Source: Stenotrophomonas bentonitica (GTDB lineage Bacteria > Pseudomonadota > Gammaproteobacteria > Xanthomonadales > Xanthomonadaceae). Taken from it: a stretch of 64,000 bases of DNA. A model generated the notes under the pieces. The model was given only the letters and a program-made list of their open reading frames with translations, was not told the origin of the DNA and made no database searches. A program made the translations under genes and the position numbers. Below, piece by piece: positions 41,167-49,564 of the stretch. The stretch lies in the NCBI RefSeq assembly GCF_013185915.1, contig NZ_JAAZUH010000001.1, forward strand, positions 682,001 to 746,000, in the 5' to 3' direction. How positions within the stretch are numbered: position 1 is the first letter of the stretch; every line of letters begins with the position of its first letter.

Positions 41167-43734
41167 TCAGTCTTCCTGTGCCCACCGGGCAAGGTTCTGC
41201 TGGATCGTGTTGATTTCCGCCCAAGGGTCCTTGCGGCGCCGCCTCAACCGCGCCGGCACGTCCTTCATGGTGAAGGCATCTGCTCGGTTCAACTTGGCAA
41301 GCTCGCTCCAGGCGAGCGGCATGGCCACCGGAGCGCCTGGCCGGCCGCGCAGAGAATAAGAAGCGACCGCGGTTGCTCCCCGACCGTTTCGAAGGTAGTC
41401 CACAAAGATTCGCTTGTTCCGCAGGCTCTTGGTTGAGGTGGCCAGGAAGCGGGTTGGCTCGGATTGGGCCAACGCCTCTGCAAACCCTTTGGCGAAGCGC
41501 TTGGTCAGGTCCCAGTCGCACCCGGGGTTCAATGGCACAACGACGTGCAGGCCTTTGCCGCCGGAGACGCGCAGGAACGACTCCAGTTCCAGCTGCGCAA
41601 GGAACTTGCGAATGTCCACCGCTGCCTTCTTAACCTCGGAGAACGGAACCTCTGGGCCTGGGTCGAGATCGAAGACGACCCGATCGGCCCGATCCGGCGC
41701 CTCTGCGTGGCTGCCCCAGGGGTGGAACTCCAGTGCGTTGAACTGCACAAGCTCCAGCAGGCTGGGCGCGTCCCTCACGACCAGGTAGTGCGCGTTGATG
41801 CCACTGTCCTCCTTGAGCCGAACCGAGTCCACGAGCTCCAGTCCTGCGGTGTGGTGCTTCTGAAAGAAACACGGTTTCCCGGTGCCACTGGGGCAACGGA
41901 TGATAGACAACGGCCGATCGATGATTTCGGGCAGCAGGTGGTCCATGACTGCCGCGTAGTAGGCCCAGACGTCCTGCTTGGTAGCCTTGAGGTCGGGGAA
42001 GATCACCTTGGTCGGACTGGAGAGCTTGGGAACCTCCCTAGTGTTAGTGGCGGTTGCCGCTGCGGGCCGACGGGCGCTCTTGGTCGCTTTGCCAGCCGCC
42101 TTCGATTTCGTCCCTTTCCCAGCGTCTGTGCTCCCCCCAGCCCTGTCCGAGTCCATCAAGTCGGCCACGTCTTTATCGCGCCTCACCGCCTTGAGAGAGG
42201 GCTGACGGAGGAGTTGCTGTCCCCCGATGCCGCGGTAGAACACCTCCACCACGAACCTGGGTTGGAACCAAGTCGCCGACCGGAGGCCCGTCCCCTGCGT
42301 TGGCACGTGGGCCGTGGGGGTCTTCCCACCCGCTCGCCCAATGAGCTGCGCCATCTCTTTGATGAGGACATCGGAAAAGCCCGAGCCCACGCGGCCCACG
42401 TAGAGCCACCCATGCTTTGGGTCCGGCTTGGCCAGCAGGAGGGAACCGAAGCCCGTGCGGCTGCCTTTGGGCGCCGTGTAACCGACTACAGCGAACTCGT
42501 CGCTGGCCAGCTGCTTGGTCTTCTTCCAGTCCTCGCTTCGGCCTCCGTGATAGGCCCGATCTGCCCGCTTGGAAATGATGCCTTCAAAATGGCGCTGGCC
42601 CGCCAGCTGATACGCCGATTCGCCATCGCCCTCAATGTGGGAACTGTAGGCCAAGTGACCGGTAGATCCTTCCAATAACGCCTGCAGGAGGGCCTTGCGG
42701 TCCACCAAGGGCGCATTGGCGATGTCGATCCCATCGATGTGGAGCAAATCGAACAACGCATAGGCCAACGTGCCCTGCCGCTCCCCGGACAAGGTGGCCT
42801 GAAGGAGGTTGAAGTCTTCCTTCGTGCCGCTGCCGGCGATGAGCTCGCCGTCCAGCGCCCCCGACTTCAATCCTAAAGCGGCCACGGCGTCACGGATTTC
42901 AGGAATCTTGTCCGTCCACTCCAAGGCGTTGCGGGACCATAAGCGCACCTCGCCGTCGTTGATCGTTGCGAGGATGCGGTAGCCGTCCCATTTGATCTCA
43001 TGCACCCACTGCTCCCCCTTCGGGGGCGCGTCGCCGAGCTTGGCCAGTTGAGGCTCGAACGGCCCATCGGGAGGCTCTGCTACCACTGCACCAGGCAACG
43101 CCAACGCCTTCTTCGCCCAGTCCTTTTTGCGGGGTCGCTTGGCCGGAACTGCGGTCAGCTTCTTTTTGTCGCTCTTGCCCGCTCCGGCTCGCTTGAGGTC
43201 CTCGGCAGGAGCGCGTGCCACGTCGGCCAGGAGATCGTCCGCCTCCAGATGGCCTGCAAAGGCATCGTCCTCTTTGAACAACAGCCACTGCGGCTGACGT
43301 GCGGGCTTGCCAGAGCGGACCAGGTGCCAGCCGCCCTTGAGCTTGGCGCCAAACAGCTCAAACCGCAGATGCCCTTTTGCGAGCTGGGCTTCCGGGTCGC
43401 CGTTCGTGGCCCAGACGCCGTGATCGAACTGCGCCACGTGACCGCCCCCGTATTCCCCTTTGGGAATCTCGCCCTCGAAGGACGCGTAGTCCACGGGGTG
43501 ATCCTCGACCTCAACCGCCATCCGCTTGACCTTGGGATCGTAGCTGGGCCCCTTGGGGACGGCCCAACTCTTGAGGGCGTCGCCCACCTGCAGCCGGAAG
43601 TCGTAATGGCGGCGGCTGGCGTGGTGGAGCTGGACGACAAAAATGGCCCGCTGCCCGGCTGGCAACGCCTTGCCGGGCTCGGGTTCCTTGGTCTGATCAA
43701 AGCGGCGCTTGCGGCGGTATTCGACCAAGGACAT
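41167..43734 (-). CDS. ligD: ATP-dependent DNA ligase D (non-homologous end joining)
   Basis: The 855-aa enzyme has three domains in the order phosphoesterase, ligase, polymerase. The 3'-phosphoesterase part (about 1-190) has LHHASRRHYDFRLQVGD. The ligase has the nucleotidyl-transfer Lys in HEIKWDGYRILA (K248). The polymerase/primase (about 575-855) has the catalytic acids in VVFDLDPGPEVPF. LigD joins broken DNA ends with Ku after processing them. No ku gene is in the window, so it must lie elsewhere or this copy works alone. DUF3606 lies 9 bp upstream on the same strand, and DUF1264 39 bp downstream. The Lys/Ala linkers between domains are of normal type. Confidence 0.95.
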   Translation of the reverse strand: MSLVEYRRKRRFDQTKEPEPGKALPAGQRAIFVVQLHHASRRHYDFRLQVGDALKSWAVPKGPSYDPKVKRMAVEVEDHPVDYASFEGEIPKGEYGGGHVAQFDHGVWATNGDPEAQLAKGHLRFELFGAKLKGGWHLVRSGKPARQPQWLLFKEDDAFAGHLEADDLLADVARAPAEDLKRAGAGKSDKKKLTAVPAKRPRKKDWAKKALALPGAVVAEPPDGPFEPQLAKLGDAPPKGEQWVHEIKWDGYRILATINDGEVRLWSRNALEWTDKIPEIRDAVAALGLKSGALDGELIAGSGTKEDFNLLQATLSGERQGTLAYALFDLLHIDGIDIANAPLVDRKALLQALLEGSTGHLAYSSHIEGDGESAYQLAGQRHFEGIISKRADRAYHGGRSEDWKKTKQLASDEFAVVGYTAPKGSRTGFGSLLLAKPDPKHGWLYVGRVGSGFSDVLIKEMAQLIGRAGGKTPTAHVPTQGTGLRSATWFQPRFVVEVFYRGIGGQQLLRQPSLKAVRRDKDVADLMDSDRAGGSTDAGKGTKSKAAGKATKSARRPAAATATNTREVPKLSSPTKVIFPDLKATKQDVWAYYAAVMDHLLPEIIDRPLSIIRCPSGTGKPCFFQKHHTAGLELVDSVRLKEDSGINAHYLVVRDAPSLLELVQFNALEFHPWGSHAEAPDRADRVVFDLDPGPEVPFSEVKKAAVDIRKFLAQLELESFLRVSGGKGLHVVVPLNPGCDWDLTKRFAKGFAEALAQSEPTRFLATSTKSLRNKRIFVDYLRNGRGATAVASYSLRGRPGAPVAMPLAWSELAKLNRADAFTMKDVPARLRRRRKDPWAEINTIQQNLARWAQED

Positions 43735-43743
43735 GGCGGCGGC

Positions 43744-43920
43744 CTACTTGCCCAGGTGTTGCCGAACCGCGGCGGCCGCCGGCCCAACGGCCTTAACAGC
43801 TTCACGGAGTTCGTCTGCGGAGACCCCCAACGCTTTGGTCCAATACTGAAGTTCGTAGTCTTCGTTGACGTTGATGCGGTCGCGGTCCGGGCCGCCGGTC
43901 TTGCTCTTGTCGTCTGTCAT
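43744..43920 (-). CDS. DUF3606 small protein
   Basis: The gene encodes 58 aa from ATG 43918-43920 with an AAGAGGA site. The sequence MTDDKSKTGGPDRDRINVNE, then DYELQYWTKALGVSADELRE, is a near-textbook DUF3606 protein: a GG.DR.RIN motif followed by a helical WxKxLGVS.(D/E)EL region. The family is associated with stress operons and has no defined activity. It lies 9 bp before ligD and is likely co-transcribed. A longer frame to 43977 is less likely. Confidence 0.88.
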   Translation of the reverse strand: MTDDKSKTGGPDRDRINVNEDYELQYWTKALGVSADELREAVKAVGPAAAAVRQHLGK

Positions 43921-44028
43921 CTTGGAATCCTCTTGTAGTGATTGAAACCACAGAAGAGCACGGATGCTCGTTCCCAAGGCCGTTCTAGGACAGCGCGCGT
44001 TGTCGCGCTGTGAACCAGCCGGCGTCCA

Positions 44029-44532
44029 TCAGTGAGGGCGGTTCGCCAACAGCGCGGCGCGAAACTCTGCAACCCACGGCATGAGGACCAGGGGAACGGG
44101 CGGCAAGATGAGCGCTGCCCAGACCGATATCGGTTTGCTGTCCCACGTCAGTGCCCAGGTCGGCACAGCGGTGAAAGCGGTATAGGCGGCAAAACCCCAG
44201 GGTGCGATGTCCAGGACGCTGTGAACGTGTTGCTCAACAGGGGCCACATGGCGGGTCGCATCGGCAACCATCGTGTCTGCGTAGGCCGCAGCGGCATGAA
44301 GGACCGCCAGTCCACTCAATAGTGCGGCGACCGCCCATGAACTTTCAAACACCGCCCACACCAGGACCCCTATCCCCACTAAGAATATTTGGACGCCGTG
44401 CAGCGCGCTCTCCCTGACCCCAGAGGTCTGAGGAAGTGAGGTGCGCCGGTGAATGACAAAATCCGCCAAGCCAAAGCCCAGCCACCCAAGGTAGGCAGCG
44501 TATGCAACGCTTTGGCTCGACGGGCTCCACAT
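44029..44532 (-). CDS. Integral membrane protein
   Basis: The 167-aa protein has about five hydrophobic segments, including YLGWLGFGLADFVIH, VQIFLVGIGVLVWAVF, AVAALLSGLAVLHAAAAYAD and SVWAALILPPVPLVLMPWV. The loops contain several His residues (HRRTS, HVAPVEQHVHS), so metal or heme binding is possible but unproven. It lies 44 bp after the Mn-catalase gene on the same strand. I do not recognise the family. Confidence 0.7.
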   Translation of the reverse strand: MWSPSSQSVAYAAYLGWLGFGLADFVIHRRTSLPQTSGVRESALHGVQIFLVGIGVLVWAVFESSWAVAALLSGLAVLHAAAAYADTMVADATRHVAPVEQHVHSVLDIAPWGFAAYTAFTAVPTWALTWDSKPISVWAALILPPVPLVLMPWVAEFRAALLANRPH

Positions 44533-44576
44533 GCTGGACGCCTAGGCTGGCAAATCCTGCCGGAAAACAATTCGGT

Positions 44577-45479
44577 TCATGGTTCTCTCGCAGGGCTCTT
44601 CGTCGCACCGGCGCCCTCGCCCGTGGCCAGTTCCGCGCCAGTGAGCGGATCTTCTTCGGGGTCCGAAAGCGTGCGCAAGCTGACTGCCTCCAGCGCAAGC
44701 TTTTCCCGCTCAGAGAGGCCCACGGAACAATCGCCATCGCCGCCATCCAACGCTGCCTGGGCGTCGCGATCGCTGACTTGCTCCCACAGATCACCGCTGT
44801 TCCAGCTGCCGGCTGCGTCGCCTTCTCCCTGAGACATGTCCATGTAGAGATCAGTGAACGCGGGGTCGCCGGGCATCTTACCCGGTGGGAAGTTGGGACG
44901 GATGCTGTAAAGCGCCTTTTCGAACGACTTCTGGTGTGCGATCTCGCGCGTCATGAGGAAGCGCAGGGCGTCTTTGATGCCAGGATCATCGGTAACGTTG
45001 ATCAGGCGTTCGTAGACAATTTTGGCACGGGCCTCGGCGGCGATGTTCGAGCGGAGATCCGCGGTCGGCTCGCCGATGGAGTCGATATACGCCGCATTCC
45101 AAGGCACGCCGCTTGAGTTCACGAGAGCGGGGCCGCCGCCGTAGAGGATCTGCTGCGTGTGACTGGTGCTGTTGCCACCCAGGTTGCGCATGTCCTCCAC
45201 TTCGGCCATGCCTTCCGACTGGACGGCCTTGGGTCCTTGGTTGAGCATGGCAATGATGGTGCCGATGATCTCCAGGTGGCTGATTTCTTCGGTGGCGATA
45301 TCAAACAGAAGATCCTTCCTCCCCGGATCCGTCTCCCCCAGCGCCTGGGTGAAGTAGCGCATCGCAGCCGCCAGCTCTCCTTGTGGGCCGCCGAACTGTT
45401 CCAACATCAGGGTTGCAAGGGCCGGATCAGACCGCTCGACCCGGACGGTATACATGAGCTTCTTATGGTGCAAAAACAT
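44577..45479 (-). CDS. Manganese catalase
   Basis: The 300-aa non-heme catalase has all dinuclear-Mn ligands in family spacing: E35, E65, H68, E149 and H182 (GELAAAMRYF, TEEISHLEII, AAEARAKIVY, REIAHQKSFE). It converts hydrogen peroxide to water and oxygen in the cytosol. The C-terminus is an acidic, low-complexity extension (EEDPLTGAELATGEG) beyond the core. It lies 54 bp after a DUF892 gene and 44 bp before a membrane protein, all on the minus strand, making it part of an oxidative/general stress set. Confidence 0.94.
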   Translation of the reverse strand: MFLHHKKLMYTVRVERSDPALATLMLEQFGGPQGELAAAMRYFTQALGETDPGRKDLLFDIATEEISHLEIIGTIIAMLNQGPKAVQSEGMAEVEDMRNLGGNSTSHTQQILYGGGPALVNSSGVPWNAAYIDSIGEPTADLRSNIAAEARAKIVYERLINVTDDPGIKDALRFLMTREIAHQKSFEKALYSIRPNFPPGKMPGDPAFTDLYMDMSQGEGDAAGSWNSGDLWEQVSDRDAQAALDGGDGDCSVGLSEREKLALEAVSLRTLSDPEEDPLTGAELATGEGAGATKSPAREP

Positions 45480-45533
45480 GGGGTAGTCCTCTGGCGATGG
45501 CTGGGACGTGGCTTGCGCGCATGCGCAGGGCCA

Positions 45534-46043
45534 TTACTTCTTGGCCTCGACGCCGGGCGTGGCGTCGCGAACCATGAACTCTTCAGTGATTTCGGGCAGG
45601 TGTGCGGCCAACCAGTCGGCCATGGCCTCTTCCTGCACGAGGATCTGCTCGCAGACCCGGACCGTTTCGGAGTCGCCGGCCGTTTTTGCAGCGGCGATCA
45701 GGGCAGTGTAGGAGGCGATTTCGAAGTGTTCGAAGACATACCCCGCCATCGCGCCCTTGACGATCTCGTCGGAGGCGGTCATTCCACCAACGGCTTGGCC
45801 GAACGCTGACATCTTGCCCATCACGTCTTTGAGCGTGGACGGGGAGCTGCCCAGGCGCTTGATACAGCCTTCCAGCAGCTCGCGCTGACCAATGGTTTCT
45901 TGAATATGTTCTTCAATACGGGCCTTGAGCACCGGGTAGTGTTTGATGCGGGAAGCTTGGCCCTTGAGCATCGTTTCCGCCTGCTGCTCCATGGCATGGG
46001 CGTCGCGCAGCCAGTCCAGGAGGTTCTCTTTAAGTTCGGCCAT
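45534..46043 (-). CDS. DUF892 (YciF-like) ferritin-like protein, copy 2
   Basis: From ATG 46041-46043 the protein is 169 aa: MAELKENLLDWLRDAHAMEQ, then ARIEEHIQETIGQRELLEGC and GYVFEHFEIASYTALIAAAK, the DUF892 helices with conserved E/H residues. An open frame upstream to 46439 is not part of it. This copy is the first gene of the Mn catalase/LigD run. It resembles the other DUF892 gene (38527-39024) in layout but belongs to a different subgroup: the start and helix 2 differ strongly. Confidence 0.88.
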   Translation of the reverse strand: MAELKENLLDWLRDAHAMEQQAETMLKGQASRIKHYPVLKARIEEHIQETIGQRELLEGCIKRLGSSPSTLKDVMGKMSAFGQAVGGMTASDEIVKGAMAGYVFEHFEIASYTALIAAAKTAGDSETVRVCEQILVQEEAMADWLAAHLPEITEEFMVRDATPGVEAKK

Positions 46044-46266
46044 GGCAATCTTCGTAGGTGGATGGAACTTCAACCTAGCGCTCCTTCCATGTGTGCGGGG
46101 CGAGGTCACCGTGAAGGCAAAGCGAGGGCCAACACCACAGGGCGACTCTCGGGGTAAAAGTGTTGGGGCAGGAATCCGATTTGGTTGAGCCAGCAGCGCC
46201 CATAACGCGGCGCATGCATCCTGTTCTCGACGTGGTGATCGTCCCAGGTGGAAGCTGAATGCCCCG

Positions 46267-48054
46267 ATGCGCTTGGACCTGACCATGAATCGATCTGCGC
46301 TACTGCTGCTCCTGCTCTCCTCCGCCGCAGTGTTCGCCCAGCAGGGCGATGGCACCGACGTGCAGGCTGGCGTCCATACCTTCAAGCCGGCCAAGGTGGA
46401 CGCCACGACCAACCGGATCCAGGCCTTGAAGGTTCCCAACGGGTTTCAGGTTCGCCCCTTAGCCCAAGGCCTCCAGAATCCCCGCATCATTGCCGTTGCT
46501 CCCGACGGGCGTATTTACGTGTCACGCAGAGACCAAGGGGATGTCTTGCTTCTTGAGGACCAGAACGAGGACGGCACGCTCGATTCAGAGCCCAAGGTCG
46601 TCTTCACTCGGCCGGGCGCTCACGGCTTAGCAGTCTCCAATGGCATGTTGTATGTGGCCACGGTGAATGATGTCTACCGCGCCCCTATCCGTCCGGACGG
46701 CACGTTGGGGCCGGAGGAGCGCATCATCAATGACCTGCCCGACGGGGGCCAGCACCCCAATCGGACCTTGGCCTTTGGACCGGACGGGAAGCTTTACATC
46801 AGCGTCGGGTCCTCCTGCAACGCCTGCAATGAGACCAACCCGGAGCACGCCACGCTGTTGCGCGCGTCCCCGGACGGGAAGACCCGCTCCATCTTCGCCA
46901 GTGGGCTGCGCAACACCATTGGCTTTGCTTGGGACCCGAAGACTGGGGAGCTCTGGGGGATGGACCACGGCATCGACTACTTGGGCGACAACGAACAGCC
47001 CGAAGAACTCAACCGGCTCCAGAAGGGGAAGCAATACGGATGGCCCCACATCTGGGCCAAGGACGGGGAGAACCCCCAAAGCACGCCGCCGGGGCAGATC
47101 AGCAAGAAGCAATGGGCGGCGATGAGCGAGCCCATGACGCTGGGCTACACCGCACACGCGGCCCCGATGCAGCTCGTGTTTTACAACGGCGGTCAGTTCC
47201 CTACCGACTACCGCGACGATGCGTTCGTGACGATGCGAGGGTCTTGGAATCGCAAACCCGCTTCGGGCTACGAGGTCGTGCGGGTTCGCTTCGAGAACGG
47301 AAAACCGGTGGGGTTTGAGCCGTTCCTGACAGGATTCTTGGTGGACGGCGGAAAGGCCCACATCGCACGCCCTGTCGGGTTGGCCGTGACCAAGGGCGGT
47401 GCCTTGCTGGTGGGTGACGATGCCAATGGGGTCATCTATCGCGTGAGCTACGGCGCAGCACCGTCAACCACTGTGGAGCCCAAGACCGTTCCCGCAGACG
47501 TTTTAGCAGCCCAGGTCCGAGCGGGCTCGGGCGTTCCCTTGGCGTTGCAACGGGTGGGGAACGTCGGAAAGGCGGACGTTCGGTCGCCGGGCTTCGCCTC
47601 GGGCCAACCGCTGCCCCCTCGCTTCAGCGCCTATCACGACGATGCCTCTCCGCCGCTGTCCTGGGCCTCGGTGCCGAACGCCAAGTCGTATGTGCTGATC
47701 ATGGAGGACCCGGACGCCGCGGACCCCAAACCGTTCGTGCATTGGGTGGCTTACAACATCCCAGCGACCGCCAACGGACTTCCCGAAGGCCTTCCGACGG
47801 ACCCACGGCTCCTGAAGCCTGCAGCCATGCTGCAAGGGAAAAATAGCCGCGGCTCGATTGGTTACTTTGGCCCTAAGCCCCCCGTCGGCGATCCGCCGCA
47901 TCACTACCACTTCCAGTTGCTGGCTCTGGATGGACTGCTGGATCTGAAGCCAGGGGCGAGCAGAGACGAGGTGCTTGAAGCGGCCAAGGGCCATGTAATC
48001 GGCGGAGGCGAGGCCATCGGCACCTACCCACAGACGACGCCCCCCCTTAAATGA
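46267..48054 (+). CDS. Secreted PQQ-dehydrogenase-like beta-propeller fused to a PEBP (YbhB/YbcL) domain
   Basis: The 595-aa protein starts at ATG 46267, or better at ATG 46285 (MNRSALLLLLLSSAAVFAQQ, a Sec signal peptide). Residues about 45-405 form a soluble-aldose/PQQ glucose dehydrogenase-like propeller: FQVRPLAQGLQNPRIIAVAP, GQHPNRTLAFGPDGKLYISV, ASGLRNTIGFAWDP and WGMDHGIDYLGDNEQPEELN. Residues about 440-590 form a PEBP/Raf-kinase-inhibitor-like domain (SPPLSWASVPNAKSYVLIME, then DPKPFVHWVAYNI). The fusion of the two is unusual in my knowledge. It acts in the periplasm or outside. It is divergent from the DUF892/Mn-catalase genes with 220 bp between. Confidence 0.88.
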   Translation: MRLDLTMNRSALLLLLLSSAAVFAQQGDGTDVQAGVHTFKPAKVDATTNRIQALKVPNGFQVRPLAQGLQNPRIIAVAPDGRIYVSRRDQGDVLLLEDQNEDGTLDSEPKVVFTRPGAHGLAVSNGMLYVATVNDVYRAPIRPDGTLGPEERIINDLPDGGQHPNRTLAFGPDGKLYISVGSSCNACNETNPEHATLLRASPDGKTRSIFASGLRNTIGFAWDPKTGELWGMDHGIDYLGDNEQPEELNRLQKGKQYGWPHIWAKDGENPQSTPPGQISKKQWAAMSEPMTLGYTAHAAPMQLVFYNGGQFPTDYRDDAFVTMRGSWNRKPASGYEVVRVRFENGKPVGFEPFLTGFLVDGGKAHIARPVGLAVTKGGALLVGDDANGVIYRVSYGAAPSTTVEPKTVPADVLAAQVRAGSGVPLALQRVGNVGKADVRSPGFASGQPLPPRFSAYHDDASPPLSWASVPNAKSYVLIMEDPDAADPKPFVHWVAYNIPATANGLPEGLPTDPRLLKPAAMLQGKNSRGSIGYFGPKPPVGDPPHHYHFQLLALDGLLDLKPGASRDEVLEAAKGHVIGGGEAIGTYPQTTPPLK

Positions 48055-48170
48055 CGGTCGCTACATCCGGCACCGCTCGCAACACAGGGAGAGGGGCGCC
48101 GGTGTGTAGGCATCTTTTCAATTCGGGGCGGTGCCTAGGGCGACGATTGGTCCGGCGGTGGCTTCAGCGG

Positions 48171-48605
48171 CTAAGCCACCGCCCCGGCGATGTAAGGCTG
48201 GACGTAACGATGCAGGTGCTCCATGGCCGTGACTGGGTCGCTCTGCCGCGCGTCGGAGCGAACGAACCCGGTCCAGTCGGCTTTCACCATCGTTAGCAAG
48301 TGGCTGGGGTCGGCCAGCAGCCACCGCATGCTCCAATACGGAACCAAGCGCCGCCCCACGGGGCCCCGGGCAAGCTCCATGACATTGGAGTGCAGCAAGG
48401 AGCTCTGGATGCGTTGATATGCGACCAAGACGCCGTCCTCAGGCCCTTCGAAGTATTGAAGATAGCGTTGGCCGTCGAAGAACAGGATACCCGTTACGCC
48501 CGCTTGGACATTGAACGCGGCTGCCCGCTCCACCATGGAATCCACTTCCGCTCGCTTCCAAGGCTGGTCGGCTTCACTGACGTATGCGATGGCGCGCAGG
48601 GGCAT
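48171..48605 (-). CDS. BLUF-domain blue-light photoreceptor
   Basis: From ATG 48603-48605 (GGAG 7 nt upstream) the protein is 144 aa. It is a single BLUF domain with key flavin-site residues Y8 (IAYVSEA), N32 (FNVQAGVTG), Q50 (YLQYFEG), W91 and M93 (PYWSMRW). Illumination should shift a Tyr-Gln hydrogen-bond network and change contacts with a partner. It has no output domain, so a separate effector is expected. A helical C-terminal tail is present (MEHLHRYVQPYIAG). The next genes are a double-CxxC protein and a histidine kinase/receiver cluster, possible partners by proximity only. Confidence 0.9.
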   Translation of the reverse strand: MPLRAIAYVSEADQPWKRAEVDSMVERAAAFNVQAGVTGILFFDGQRYLQYFEGPEDGVLVAYQRIQSSLLHSNVMELARGPVGRRLVPYWSMRWLLADPSHLLTMVKADWTGFVRSDARQSDPVTAMEHLHRYVQPYIAGAVA

Positions 48606-48768
48606 GTTGGACTCCAGGTAAAGCGACAGCCTCACCCTACCTGCCTATTAAGAAACGTCCGGTGATGGAGGGTGCGGCGTGAAGGCCCCGTGCAGCCCCT
48701 TCGTGGCCACGCTAACGTCCCAATCATCCCGGGTGCCTCATGCTGCGGACACTGAGACAGGGGCAGAC

Positions 48769-49017
48769 ATGAACACCATTGGATTGTTTAACATCGAGCG
48801 GTTCGAGGCCGTGTTCAATGCCGCCGGCGGCGTGGATCGCGTAACAGGGGTTACTCTTACGTGCGGCCACTGCTACAGGACGTCCACTTCGGACGACCAT
48901 GCGTTGGTCCATCTGCCCGGAGGCACCCTGGTCCGCTGCGAACATTGTGGCACGCACCAAGCCGTCAGCAACGCAAAGATCGCGGAGTGGGATCGACAGG
49001 CCACCCTTGAAGCGTAG
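48769..49017 (+). CDS. Small double-CxxC (zinc-ribbon-like) protein, copy 3
   Basis: The gene encodes 82 aa from ATG 48769 with AGGGG upstream. N-terminus MNTIGLFNIERFEAVF, first knuckle LTCGHCYRTSTSD, second LVRCEHCGTHQAVSNAK. The terminal segment IAEWDRQATLEA differs from the FxDF of other copies. It is single-gene, between the BLUF gene and the receiver gene. Four Cys should bind one zinc. Family function unknown. Confidence 0.75.
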   Translation: MNTIGLFNIERFEAVFNAAGGVDRVTGVTLTCGHCYRTSTSDDHALVHLPGGTLVRCEHCGTHQAVSNAKIAEWDRQATLEA

Positions 49018-49040
49018 GAAGGATTAGCGGTGACGCCCCG

Positions 49041-49409
49041 CTAGAGCGATTCCGCCAGGCGATCCAGCATTTGACCAATGTCGCGCAGCCTGAACGGCTT
49101 TTCCAAGAGGTAGCCGCCTTGGAAACGCTCCGGCAAGTGGTTTCCACCAAAGCCGGTGGTGAACACGAATGGGATGCCCTTTTGGGCCAGAAGATCGGCC
49201 ACCGGGAAGGAATCCAGTCCGTTGAGGTTAACGTCCAGCATCGCCACGTCGAACCCGCCCAGCTCCACCAACTCAAGGGCCTCATCCAAGCGCTCCGCTT
49301 GGGAACTCACCTTGTGCCCCAGCTGCACGATGGTTTCGCCAATGATGTTCATCAGCGTGGGCTCGTCCTCAACGAGCAGCACGTTGAGAGGCTTTCCGAC
49401 GACAGGCAT
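49041..49409 (-). CDS. Stand-alone response-regulator receiver protein
   Basis: The start at ATG 49407-49409 is favoured by a GGAGA site 5 nt upstream (a longer form would start at 49427). The product, 122 aa, is a single receiver domain: LLVEDEPTLMNII, phospho-Asp in VAMLDVNLNGLDS, FTTGFGG and Lys in LEKPFRLRDI. It lies head-to-head with a PAS histidine kinase whose start is about 155 bp away, and another receiver gene follows that kinase, so three genes could form one phosphorelay (inference). Confidence 0.85.
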   Translation of the reverse strand: MPVVGKPLNVLLVEDEPTLMNIIGETIVQLGHKVSSQAERLDEALELVELGGFDVAMLDVNLNGLDSFPVADLLAQKGIPFVFTTGFGGNHLPERFQGGYLLEKPFRLRDIGQMLDRLAESL

Positions 49410-49564
49410 TTCGTTCTCCATGGGCAAACGCTTGATGGCTCGCTGCAGAACTGCAAGGCCCCCGGCGCTATTCTAGGAAGGACGTGAAGGGTCCGTCAAT
49501 TCTGCTTCTTTACAGATTATTTACAATCACCGGCTTAACGTGAACGTGATTCCGAGGATTTGCC

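Noticed and set aside
41464..42678. A 404-codon plus-strand ORF inside ligD
   Set aside because: Antisense to the ligase and polymerase domains of LigD; no recognisable domain of its own.
43000..43938. A 312-codon plus-strand ORF across the start of ligD and DUF3606
   Set aside because: Antisense shadow of two well-recognised genes.
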